NCBI GenBank assembly: GCA_024400915.1 | Contig: JAKSLX010000039.1 | Span: forward strand, 1 to 15,533 | Length of the DNA: 15,533 nt | Direction: 5' to 3' | Source of the DNA: Treponema sp. | GTDB lineage: Bacteria; Spirochaetota; Spirochaetia; Treponematales; Treponemataceae | Translations under genes and position numbers: made by a program | The notes under the pieces: generated by a model | The model's input: the letters and a program-made list of their open reading frames with translations, nothing else | Told to the model about the DNA's origin: nothing | Databases searched by the model: none | Shown here: positions 7,351-13,425 of the stretch, piece after piece | Numbering within the stretch: the first letter of the stretch is position 1 | How the letters are laid out: each line of letters begins with the position of its first letter

Positions 7351-7815
7351 ATGGAAACAATGTATGACAGACTTGGAGATTTGCTTAGCGAAACTCTTGA
7401 AGCTGGCCATGTAAAGTTTGTCAAGCCTAAGCCAATGGAAAAGCCTCAGGAAAAAGAAATTCCAAGGGAAGAGCCTAAGGTGGAAATCCCGAAGGATGGT
7501 ACAAAACGCAGCTGGAATGAAAACAGTCGTGAAAAGAATGTTCCTCCCAAAAGCGGAAAATTCCATGATTCTGGACAGAAATCTACTGGAACCATAATAA
7601 AATATGTCTCACCTGATTTGGAGCGTGCCTTAAGACTTCTTGGCGTAACTTCGTCAGCTTCTAAAGAAGAAGTCAAGAAAGCCTATAAGGAAAAGCTTCA
7701 GTATTACCATCCGGACAAGCATGCAGGAAATCCAATTCTGGAAAAAGTTGCCGGTGACAAAACCCGTCAGGTGGTAGAAGCCTACGAAATGATTTGCAAA
7801 TACCTTGAAAAATAA
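7351..7815 (+). CDS. Small protein with a C-terminal J domain (DnaJ-like co-chaperone)
   Basis: The 154-residue protein has a C-terminal J domain (about 87-154) with the invariant HPD at 120-122, which stimulates the ATPase of DnaK-type chaperones. Helix II (EEVKKAYKEKL) and a helix III with a family-like QVVEAYEMI are visible. The first 22 residues form a short amphipathic helix (MYDRLGDLLSETL). Residues 23-80 are rich in Lys, Pro and Glu and look like a flexible linker. The Gly/Phe, zinc-finger and substrate domains of true DnaJ are absent, so this is a type III J protein that brings DnaK to one specific client. GAGGA at 7339-7343 supports the ATG at 7351, 3 bp after the regulator stop. The client is unknown; the upstream kinase, regulator or clamp-loader subunit are candidates by context. 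Confidence 0.85.
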   Translation: METMYDRLGDLLSETLEAGHVKFVKPKPMEKPQEKEIPREEPKVEIPKDGTKRSWNENSREKNVPPKSGKFHDSGQKSTGTIIKYVSPDLERALRLLGVTSSASKEEVKKAYKEKLQYYHPDKHAGNPILEKVAGDKTRQVVEAYEMICKYLEK

Positions 7816-7887
7816 AAAAAGTACAGTTTTGAGAAGGAACTTAGCGTGCTTTAAGCACATTCCAAAACAAACACTGTACTTTTCTTT
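7813..7887. terminator. Long bidirectional hairpin terminator between convergent genes
   Basis: An 11-bp perfect outer stem pairs 7817-7827 (AAAAGTACAGT) with 7873-7883 (ACTGTACTTTT). Inside it a second stem pairs GGAA 7836-7839 with TTCC 7860-7863, and a third, GTGCT with AGCAC (7846-7850 and 7854-7858), closes a tiny loop. An A tract lies on the left and a T-rich stretch on the right, so the hairpin can end both the operon on the plus strand and glgC on the minus strand. Confidence 0.82.
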
Positions 7888-7929
7888 ATGTGTTCCCCAT
7901 CTCCTTGTAAGCGGGGATACATTGCTAAA

Positions 7930-9222
7930 TTAGATTACAGTTCCATCAGGGATAACTGCACCCTTGCGGATGACAATGATTCCTTCTGCACTGTAGAAGA
8001 GTCCGTGGTCACCGTCATCGTATTTCTTGCCACTTACGTTAATGCAGCAGTTGTTTCCGATGTGGGCATTCTTGTCGATGATTGCTCTTTCGATCTTACA
8101 TCCCTTACCGATACCCATGTCAGGAATCTTCTTCTTTTTGTTTGCTGCCTTTTCTTCTTCTGTTTCGTAGAAGTCGGCACCCATCATTACAACGCCCTTA
8201 AGGTCACAGTCTTCACGGATGATTGAGCGAACACCGATAACAGACTTCTTGATGCTGCTGTCAGTGATAACGCATCCTTCTGATGCAAGTGTAGAAGAAA
8301 GGGTAGCGTTGTTGATCTTGCTTGGTGGAAGATTACTCATCTGTGTGTAAACAGGCTTTGTTTCTTCGTACATGTTGAATGCTGGCACTGGGTTTGTAAG
8401 GTCAAGGGTTGCTTCATAGAATGAGCGGATTGTACCGATGTCTTCCCAGTAGTCGTTGAAGATGTAGCTGTTAACCTGATGATCCTTGATAGCCATAGGA
8501 ATGATTTCTTTTCCGAAGTCAGTCTTTTCGTTGTCAAGGAGCTTTTCCATTGTTTCTGCATTGAAAATATAAATACCCATTGAAGCAAGGTATTCAAGGT
8601 CTGCAGGAAGATCTCCGCGTGATTTTTCAGGAATTTTCCAGTGGTCGATGTTAAGGTCTGCAGCTGGTTTTTCCATGAAGGCTGTGATTCTGTTTGTATC
8701 GTCAACCTGCATGATACCGAAACCTGTTGCATCGCGGCGGTTTACAGCCTTTGCTGCAATTGTGATTTCTGCGCCGCTTTCAATGTGTTCATTCATGAAT
8801 TCCTTGAGGTCCATCTTGTAGAGCTGGTCACCTGAAAGGATGATGTAGTGAGTAGGCTTCTGTACACGGAAGTGACCAAAGTTCTTGCGAACTGCGTCTG
8901 CTGTTCCTTCGTACCAGCCTGAATGTTCAAGTGTCTGTTCAGCAGCAAGAATTTCTACGAAACCGCCCGAGAAACGGTCAAAGTTATAGGAATTGTTGAT
9001 GTGCAGGTGAAGAGATGCTGAATTGAACTGTGTCAAAAGGTAGATCTTCTTGTATCCGGAATTGATACAGTTGGAAATTGGAATATCTACGATTCTGTAT
9101 TTACCCCCAAATGGTACGGCTGGCTTTGAGCGTTCCTTTGTAAGTGGGTAAAGACGAGTTCCTTTTCCACCACCAAGAATGATGGCAAGAACCCTAGGTT
9201 CTTCTTTGTTTTTTGCTGACAT
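7930..9222 (-). CDS. glgC: Glucose-1-phosphate adenylyltransferase (ADP-glucose pyrophosphorylase)
   Basis: GlgC makes ADP-glucose from ATP and glucose-1-phosphate, the committed and usually allosterically controlled step of glycogen synthesis. The 430-residue protein has the nucleotide loop LGGGKGTRLYPLT (16-28), the ERSKPAVPFGGKYRIVD segment, GTADAVR, the catalytic-aspartate region LSGDQLYKMD, the glucose-1-phosphate lysine in FMEKP, and a C-terminal left-handed beta-helix. The stretch MMGADFYETEEEK is like that in cyanobacterial and plant-type enzymes. The ATG at 9220-9222 is preceded on the minus strand by GGAGG, about 10 bases away. No other glycogen gene is adjacent. Between its stop and the shared terminator, a 5-bp hairpin (7894-7898 with 7913-7917) may protect the 3' end. 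Confidence 0.97.
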   Translation of the reverse strand: MSAKNKEEPRVLAIILGGGKGTRLYPLTKERSKPAVPFGGKYRIVDIPISNCINSGYKKIYLLTQFNSASLHLHINNSYNFDRFSGGFVEILAAEQTLEHSGWYEGTADAVRKNFGHFRVQKPTHYIILSGDQLYKMDLKEFMNEHIESGAEITIAAKAVNRRDATGFGIMQVDDTNRITAFMEKPAADLNIDHWKIPEKSRGDLPADLEYLASMGIYIFNAETMEKLLDNEKTDFGKEIIPMAIKDHQVNSYIFNDYWEDIGTIRSFYEATLDLTNPVPAFNMYEETKPVYTQMSNLPPSKINNATLSSTLASEGCVITDSSIKKSVIGVRSIIREDCDLKGVVMMGADFYETEEEKAANKKKKIPDMGIGKGCKIERAIIDKNAHIGNNCCINVSGKKYDDGDHGLFYSAEGIIVIRKGAVIPDGTVI

Positions 9223-9266
9223 ATTATTAAATCCTCCGTAGAAATCAAAAACTTGTGTATGTTTCC

Positions 9267-9294
9267 ATTATAAATCAGTTTTATCAAAAAGCAA
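9267..9294 (-). promoter_or_regulatory. Sigma-70 promoter of glgC
   Basis: On the minus strand TTGCTT (9294-9289), a 16-base spacer and a perfect TATAAT (9272-9267). Transcription would start near 9260, leaving a leader of about 38 bases that includes the Shine-Dalgarno. A second TATAAT (9322-9317) lies further upstream but lacks a recognisable -35 box. Confidence 0.65.
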
Positions 9295-9339
9295 CAAAAA
9301 TCACATTTTATATGGGATTATACAAGGTTTGTATGAAAA

Positions 9340-10782
9340 TCAGCCTGATATTTTTCTTGCGGATTCATTGAGCAGAATGAGGAAGTTGCTCTCGTGCATT
9401 GGTTTTGCATAGTAGAATCCCTGTGCTATGTCGCATCCGATGTTCTTCAGCATCTCGCACTGATCCTTTGTCTCAACTCCTTCAGCAACAGTCTTTATCT
9501 TCAATTTTTTAGCCATTTCGATTACGGATTCAATGATGATGTTTTCTTTCTGATTTTCCGGTGTTACTGAAAGGAATTCCTTGTCCAGCTTGATTACATC
9601 TGCAGGCATGCTTTTGAGCAGGTTGAGGGAAGAATAGCCGGAACCGAAATCATCAACGGAAATTGAAAATCCAGCGTTCTTAATTTCTTTCATTACCTTG
9701 ATGAGTCGCTGCTGATTGTCAAACATGATGCTTTCCGTAAGTTCTACCTCAATCTTGTTTTCCCCAATGTCGTATTCTGCGGCTATGTCTCTCAATTCAC
9801 GGATGAGGTTAGGGTTGTACAGGTGATAACGGCTAAGGTTGAAGGAAATGGTCAATGGGTTGATTTTTTTTGATTCCATTGTCTTGTTCCAGCTGTCAAG
9901 AAAACTGCATACTTTTTTGAAAACAAATTTGTCGATTTTTTCAATAAATCCATTGTCTTCAAACAGAGGTACGAATTTTCCAGGCTGAAGAAAACCTTTC
10001 CTTGGATTGTTCCATCGGATCAAGGCTTCTGCCCCCATTACCTGTTCGTTGGAGAAATTGAACTTTGGCTGGTAGAAAACCTCGAATTCCTTGTTCATGA
10101 AGGCATTTTCCATGGTAAGGGTGATTTCCCGGTTCCATTCGTGGGATGTTCTCATTTCCTCGGTGTATTCGATTACGCGGTGTGTGGCGTGGGTATTTCT
10201 GCAGAGCTTCTGTGCAAGGTTTGCCTTGTCTATCATGGAGTCTATTGAATCGGCCGGATTGTCTATGTAGTAGGCGCTTGTGGTAAACGTAAAATTATAT
10301 CTTTCCGGAATGATATCCTTAAGGCTGTCCTTTACCGTTGTCATGACGAATACCCGTTCTTCCACATTCCAGAAGAAATTTGGGTTTTTTGTGAAAAATA
10401 TGAAGTTGTCGGCAAAAAAGCGGAGGACATATTCGTTCTTTTCGCACTGTTTTGCAAAATGCTTTCCGACTCTTTTAAGAACCTCGTTTCCTACTCTGGT
10501 GCCGTAGGTTTCGTTTATAAGACTAAGGTTGTCTATATTGAAGGAAAGTATCATGTATTCCCTTGGTTTAGCAGTTGAAAGGATTCTCGAAACATTTTTC
10601 TTGAAGTGGTCAAAATTTGGAAGTCCAGTTACGGAATCAAAGTCAATCTGGTGATTTTTTTTGCGTAATATAAATAGAAGAAGAGCTATGACAAAAAGAA
10701 TAAAGGTAAGAACTATTATTTGGAAAGAAATGGAGACGATATTGGCTAGAGAAAAAAATTCAGGAAGTTTATCCATCGGCAT
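9340..10782 (-). CDS. Membrane-anchored c-di-GMP phosphodiesterase (EAL) with degenerate GGDEF domain
   Basis: The 480-residue protein has one membrane segment (about 13-39), a GGDEF-like domain (about 48-205) and an EAL domain (about 218-478). The GGDEF signature reads FADNF (123-127), so cyclase activity should be lost. The EAL domain keeps the usual metal- and substrate-binding residues: E252 of EAL, N315, E347, D377 and D378 in DDFG, K398, E434 and Q454. It should hydrolyse c-di-GMP to pGpG at the inner membrane. The ATG used here is at 10780-10782; the in-frame ATG at 10774-10776 is 5 bases after an AGGA and may be the real start. It lies upstream of glgC on the same strand and diverges from flgF-flgG, which fits a role in motility, though that is inference. 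Confidence 0.93.
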   Translation of the reverse strand: MPMDKLPEFFSLANIVSISFQIIVLTFILFVIALLLFILRKKNHQIDFDSVTGLPNFDHFKKNVSRILSTAKPREYMILSFNIDNLSLINETYGTRVGNEVLKRVGKHFAKQCEKNEYVLRFFADNFIFFTKNPNFFWNVEERVFVMTTVKDSLKDIIPERYNFTFTTSAYYIDNPADSIDSMIDKANLAQKLCRNTHATHRVIEYTEEMRTSHEWNREITLTMENAFMNKEFEVFYQPKFNFSNEQVMGAEALIRWNNPRKGFLQPGKFVPLFEDNGFIEKIDKFVFKKVCSFLDSWNKTMESKKINPLTISFNLSRYHLYNPNLIRELRDIAAEYDIGENKIEVELTESIMFDNQQRLIKVMKEIKNAGFSISVDDFGSGYSSLNLLKSMPADVIKLDKEFLSVTPENQKENIIIESVIEMAKKLKIKTVAEGVETKDQCEMLKNIGCDIAQGFYYAKPMHESNFLILLNESARKISG

Positions 10783-10846
10783 CCTATTTTTGCAAATAAA
10801 ACAAAATGTTTATCTGCAGTTTTTTAAATCTCCACCCTTTAAAAAA

Positions 10847-10875
10847 ATTATAAGTCCAGTATACAAAAAAAGCAA
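10847..10875 (-). promoter_or_regulatory. Sigma-70 promoter of the EAL-domain gene
   Basis: On the minus strand TTGCTT (10875-10870), a 17-base spacer and a perfect TATAAT (10852-10847). Transcription should start near 10840, giving a leader of roughly 58 bases. The -35 hexamer is identical to that of the glgC promoter. Confidence 0.68.
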
Positions 10876-10938
10876 CATAAATAATAAAAATCTTGTATGC
10901 GGGAAAAATTGCTGCCTTTTATAAAATGAATAAAATCC

Positions 10939-10965
10939 TAAACTGTGAAATTCATATTCCGATAA
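10939..10965 (+). promoter_or_regulatory. Sigma-28 (FliA-type) promoter of flgF-flgG
   Basis: TAAACTGT (10939-10946), an 11-base spacer and TCCGATAA (10958-10965). Against the FliA consensus TAAAGTTT-N11-GCCGATAA this is 6 of 8 and 7 of 8 with exact spacing. Transcription would begin around 10971-10973, just before the AGAGG ribosome binding site (10973-10977), which also supports the flgF start at 10986. Confidence 0.78.
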
Positions 10966-10985
10966 TTGAAGAAGAGGTATGGTAT

Positions 10986-11786
10986 ATGATTAGAGGATGG
11001 TACATCGGGGCTAGCGGAATGAACGCCCAGCAGAACAGGCTGGATACAATTTCCAATAACCTTGCAAACGTAGACACTACAGGGTTCAAGAAAGACATTC
11101 CCGTAAGCAAGGAATTCAGCGAACTCCTTTTGAGAAGAACACAGGCAGACGGACTTTACAAGGTTCCAGGCGGTTCCTGTGATGTTGCACCAATCATTGG
11201 TTCTATCGGACTTGGTGTAGAAACAAACGAGATCTTTACTGACTTTCAGCAGGGATCATTCAAAAATACAGATACTAAGACAGACATGGCTCTTGCAGGC
11301 GAAGGTTTTTTTGCTGTTCAGACTCCTGCCGGAGAACGCTATACACGCAACGGAAATTTCCATCTTGGAAAGGAAAAGATTCTCCTTACGAAGGAAGGTT
11401 ATCCGGTTCTCGGTGAAAACGGTCCGATTCATGTTGAAGACGATAAGTTTTTTGTTAATCAGGACGGCATGATTTACAATAAGGAAGACAATGCTCTTGT
11501 TGACCGCATCAAGGTTGTGCGTTTTGAGAACGAACGCTACCTTAAAAAACAGGGATCATCACTTTGGGATACAAATGACATTGCAGGTGCCCCACACATT
11601 GCGGAAGGGGACGAACGCCCAAGGTTCCTTCAGGGATATACGGAAACCAGCAACGTCAATGTTGTTAACGAAATGGTTCAGATGATTGAAGTTAACCGTG
11701 CTTACGAAGCTAACCAGAAGACAGTTCAAACTGAAGACAGCATGATGGATACTCTCTGGTCTAAGGTTGCTACAGTTAACCGCTAA
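10986..11786 (+). CDS. flgF: FlgF, proximal flagellar rod protein
   Basis: The product is a 266-residue rod component of the periplasmic flagellum, a paralogue of FlgG encoded next. The ATG at 10986 is chosen because GAGG (10974-10977) lies 8 bases upstream and the protein then begins MIRGWYIGASGM, the normal rod-protein N-terminus; the frame is open back to 10893 but that would read through the promoter. The N-terminal rod motif NNLANVDTTGFKKD and the C-terminal helix NVNVVNEMVQMIEVNRAYEA are both present, and the GEGFFAVQTPAGERYTRNG core is typical. FlgF is favoured over FlgG because the next gene is the better FlgG. No signal peptide is seen, as expected for type III export. Confidence 0.93.
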   Translation: MIRGWYIGASGMNAQQNRLDTISNNLANVDTTGFKKDIPVSKEFSELLLRRTQADGLYKVPGGSCDVAPIIGSIGLGVETNEIFTDFQQGSFKNTDTKTDMALAGEGFFAVQTPAGERYTRNGNFHLGKEKILLTKEGYPVLGENGPIHVEDDKFFVNQDGMIYNKEDNALVDRIKVVRFENERYLKKQGSSLWDTNDIAGAPHIAEGDERPRFLQGYTETSNVNVVNEMVQMIEVNRAYEANQKTVQTEDSMMDTLWSKVATVNR

Positions 11787-11818
11787 TAAATGTTGAAACA
11801 GGTAATGGGAGATAAATT

Positions 11819-12613
11819 ATGGTAAGAAGTTTATGGAATGCTGCAACTGGAATGAATGGCCAGCAGATGAATATCGATACAATCTCAAACAATCTTTCAA
11901 ACGTTAATACTACAGGCTTCAAGCAGCATCGTGCAGAATTTGAAGATCTGATCTATCAGAACGTTAAGCTTGCGGGAACTCCTGCAACAGAAGATACAGT
12001 TACTCCTGTTGGACATCAGATGGGTAGTGGTGTCAAGGTTGGAGCTACTCAGCGCATCATGAGCCAGGGATCTCTCCAGGCAACTGGTGTTGATACTGAC
12101 ATTGCAATTGTAGGCGACGGATTTTTCCGCGTTCAGCAGTATGACGGTTCATGGGCTTACACTCGCGACGGTTCTTTCAAGGTTGATTCTACTGGTCAGC
12201 TTGTAAATGCAAACGGTCTTCGCGTTCAGCCAGAAATCATCATGCCTGAAGGTTTTCAGCTTGAAACACTTTCAATTTCAGATACAGGCCGTGTTAACGT
12301 TAAGGTTAACGGTCAGCTTGATCCGATTGAAATTGGACAGATTGAACTTTACAGATTCCCAAACAGTGTTGGTCTTGAAAATACAGGAGACAACCTTTAC
12401 AAGGTAACAAATGCATCTGGTGAAGCGATTGCAGCACGCCCAGGTCAGGATGGTATGGGTATCGTAAAGCATAAGTTTCTTGAAATGAGCAATGTTTCAA
12501 TTGTAAATGAAATGGTTCAGATGATCGTTGCACAGAGAGCCTACGAATTCAACTCAAAGGCAATCCAGACATCTGACAACATGCTTCAGACCGCAGCTTC
12601 CCTTAAGCGCTAG
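11819..12613 (+). CDS. flgG: FlgG, distal flagellar rod protein
   Basis: The 264-residue protein forms the distal rod joining the basal body to the hook. It shows the N-terminal SNNLSNVNTTGFKQHRAEFE, the core DTDIAIVGDGFFRV and the C-terminal MSNVSIVNEMVQMIVAQRAYE with the coiled-coil tail found in axial proteins. GGGAG (11807-11811) lies 7 bases before the ATG. It follows flgF by 32 bp with no terminator between, so both should share the sigma-28 promoter. In Borrelia the rod pair is followed by flgA and flgI, as I recall; here a terminator follows, so the ring genes must lie elsewhere. Confidence 0.97.
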   Translation: MVRSLWNAATGMNGQQMNIDTISNNLSNVNTTGFKQHRAEFEDLIYQNVKLAGTPATEDTVTPVGHQMGSGVKVGATQRIMSQGSLQATGVDTDIAIVGDGFFRVQQYDGSWAYTRDGSFKVDSTGQLVNANGLRVQPEIIMPEGFQLETLSISDTGRVNVKVNGQLDPIEIGQIELYRFPNSVGLENTGDNLYKVTNASGEAIAARPGQDGMGIVKHKFLEMSNVSIVNEMVQMIVAQRAYEFNSKAIQTSDNMLQTAASLKR

Positions 12614-12664
12614 GACTGAATGATAATCCTCTGAAAATTTTTAGTTCATAGTTATAAAACCTCG

Positions 12665-12697
12665 GCCGATGTATCGTTGATGCGTCGGCTTTTTTTT
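12665..12697 (+). terminator. Terminator after flgG
   Basis: An 11-bp stem with two G-T pairs (12665-12675 with 12679-12689) closes a 3-base loop and is followed by eight T residues (12690-12697). It ends the flgF-flgG transcript 52 bases after the flgG stop. Confidence 0.93.
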
Positions 12698-12745
12698 ATT
12701 GTGATTAAACCGAATGTTGGGTTTTGTAATATTTATTTTGGCAAT

Positions 12746-12783
12746 AAAAAAAAAGCTGCCTGATGTTTTGCACTTCAGACAGC
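12746..12783 (-). terminator. Terminator of the lipoprotein gene
   Basis: GCTGCCTGA (12755-12763) pairs with TCAGACAGC (12775-12783), leaving one mismatch. On the minus strand the hairpin is followed by nine T residues (the A run 12746-12754). A T run at 12792-12799 on the other side means it could also stop read-through from flgG. Confidence 0.85.
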
Positions 12784-12806
12784 CTTCTTAGTTTTTTTTC
12801 TGGGTA

Positions 12807-13364
12807 TTATCTTCTTACAAACTGAATGTAATCCAGATCCATCCCTGTTGAACCTGTGTCGTAATCTGAATGAGGAGAGAGGGATACGGTTAAAGTTCTT
12901 GGTTCTTCAAGTGTAAAATAAACCGGTACTCTTGTGGTGAGCTCCCACTGTCCGGAAGGTGGATTGCTTGGATATACCCTTGTTGCTATTCCGTCAAGGT
13001 AAATGTAGAAGGCGCTGTGGTCTTTGTTAGATGCCTTTTCCTTTACGAGGCATTCGTAGGTACCTTCTGGAAATTTGATTTTCATTGTTGCCGTAGAAGA
13101 ATCTTCGATGAGCCTGATGCAGAATTTTCCGCTTGCTCCATTGTCCTGAAGTACGGCACAGTTGTGAAGGTACATGTTTTCACATTCGTACTTGATTCCA
13201 ATGCCTTTGTATTCGATTGAAGGAACTGATTCCATCATAGGTGGAAGATCCTGATGGTCAGTGATTGTAAGGAAATCACTTTTTTTGTTTGACATGCATG
13301 AAGTAAGGGACAGCAGGGTTCCCGCAGCCAAAGCTAGTTTGAATGTATTTTTCATTAGTTTCAT
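12807..13364 (-). CDS. Lipoprotein with a possible CBM6/35-like carbohydrate-binding domain
   Basis: The 185-residue protein begins with a basic end, a hydrophobic stretch and the lipobox LTSC, so C23 should be lipidated and the protein anchored in a membrane, possibly facing outward. GGAG lies 8 bases before the ATG at 13362-13364. The mature part is rich in beta strands. Its pattern (GTYECLV, AFYIYLDG, ending in DLDYIQFVRR) resembles the beta-sandwich of carbohydrate-binding modules of the CBM6/35 type, where a closing LDYI or similar strand is common. That resemblance is by eye only. It is monocistronic, with its own sigma-28 promoter and terminator, so it is probably made together with late flagellar proteins. 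Possible roles are a flagellum- or chemotaxis-linked surface sensor or an adhesin; the function is not known. Confidence 0.82.
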   Translation of the reverse strand: MKLMKNTFKLALAAGTLLSLTSCMSNKKSDFLTITDHQDLPPMMESVPSIEYKGIGIKYECENMYLHNCAVLQDNGASGKFCIRLIEDSSTATMKIKFPEGTYECLVKEKASNKDHSAFYIYLDGIATRVYPSNPPSGQWELTTRVPVYFTLEEPRTLTVSLSPHSDYDTGSTGMDLDYIQFVRR

Positions 13365-13398
13365 TTCTATATCTCCGAAAAATATTTTTCTGAATACA

Positions 13399-13425
13399 TT
13401 ATCGGCATTTGTAAATTAAAGTTTA
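13399..13425 (-). promoter_or_regulatory. Sigma-28 (FliA-type) promoter of the lipoprotein gene
   Basis: On the minus strand TAAACTTT (13425-13418), an 11-base spacer and a perfect GCCGATAA (13406-13399): 15 of 16 consensus positions with exact spacing. The -35 box lies in the last codons of the helicase gene, whose stop is at 13418-13416. Transcription should start near 13392. Confidence 0.88.

Noticed and set aside
6934..7566. A 210-residue open frame antisense to the regulator and J-protein genes
   Set aside because: It is a shadow of two well-supported genes, with no family signature and no ribosome binding site.
10898..10913. A sigma-54-like -24/-12 pair (TG...TTGCT) upstream of flgF
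   Set aside because: The essential GG of the -24 element is missing at the correct spacing, while a good sigma-28 site lies closer to the gene.
10893..10985. A longer FlgF with 31 extra N-terminal residues
   Set aside because: It would span the sigma-28 promoter, and the rod-protein family begins at MIRGWYIGASGM, which has its own ribosome binding site.
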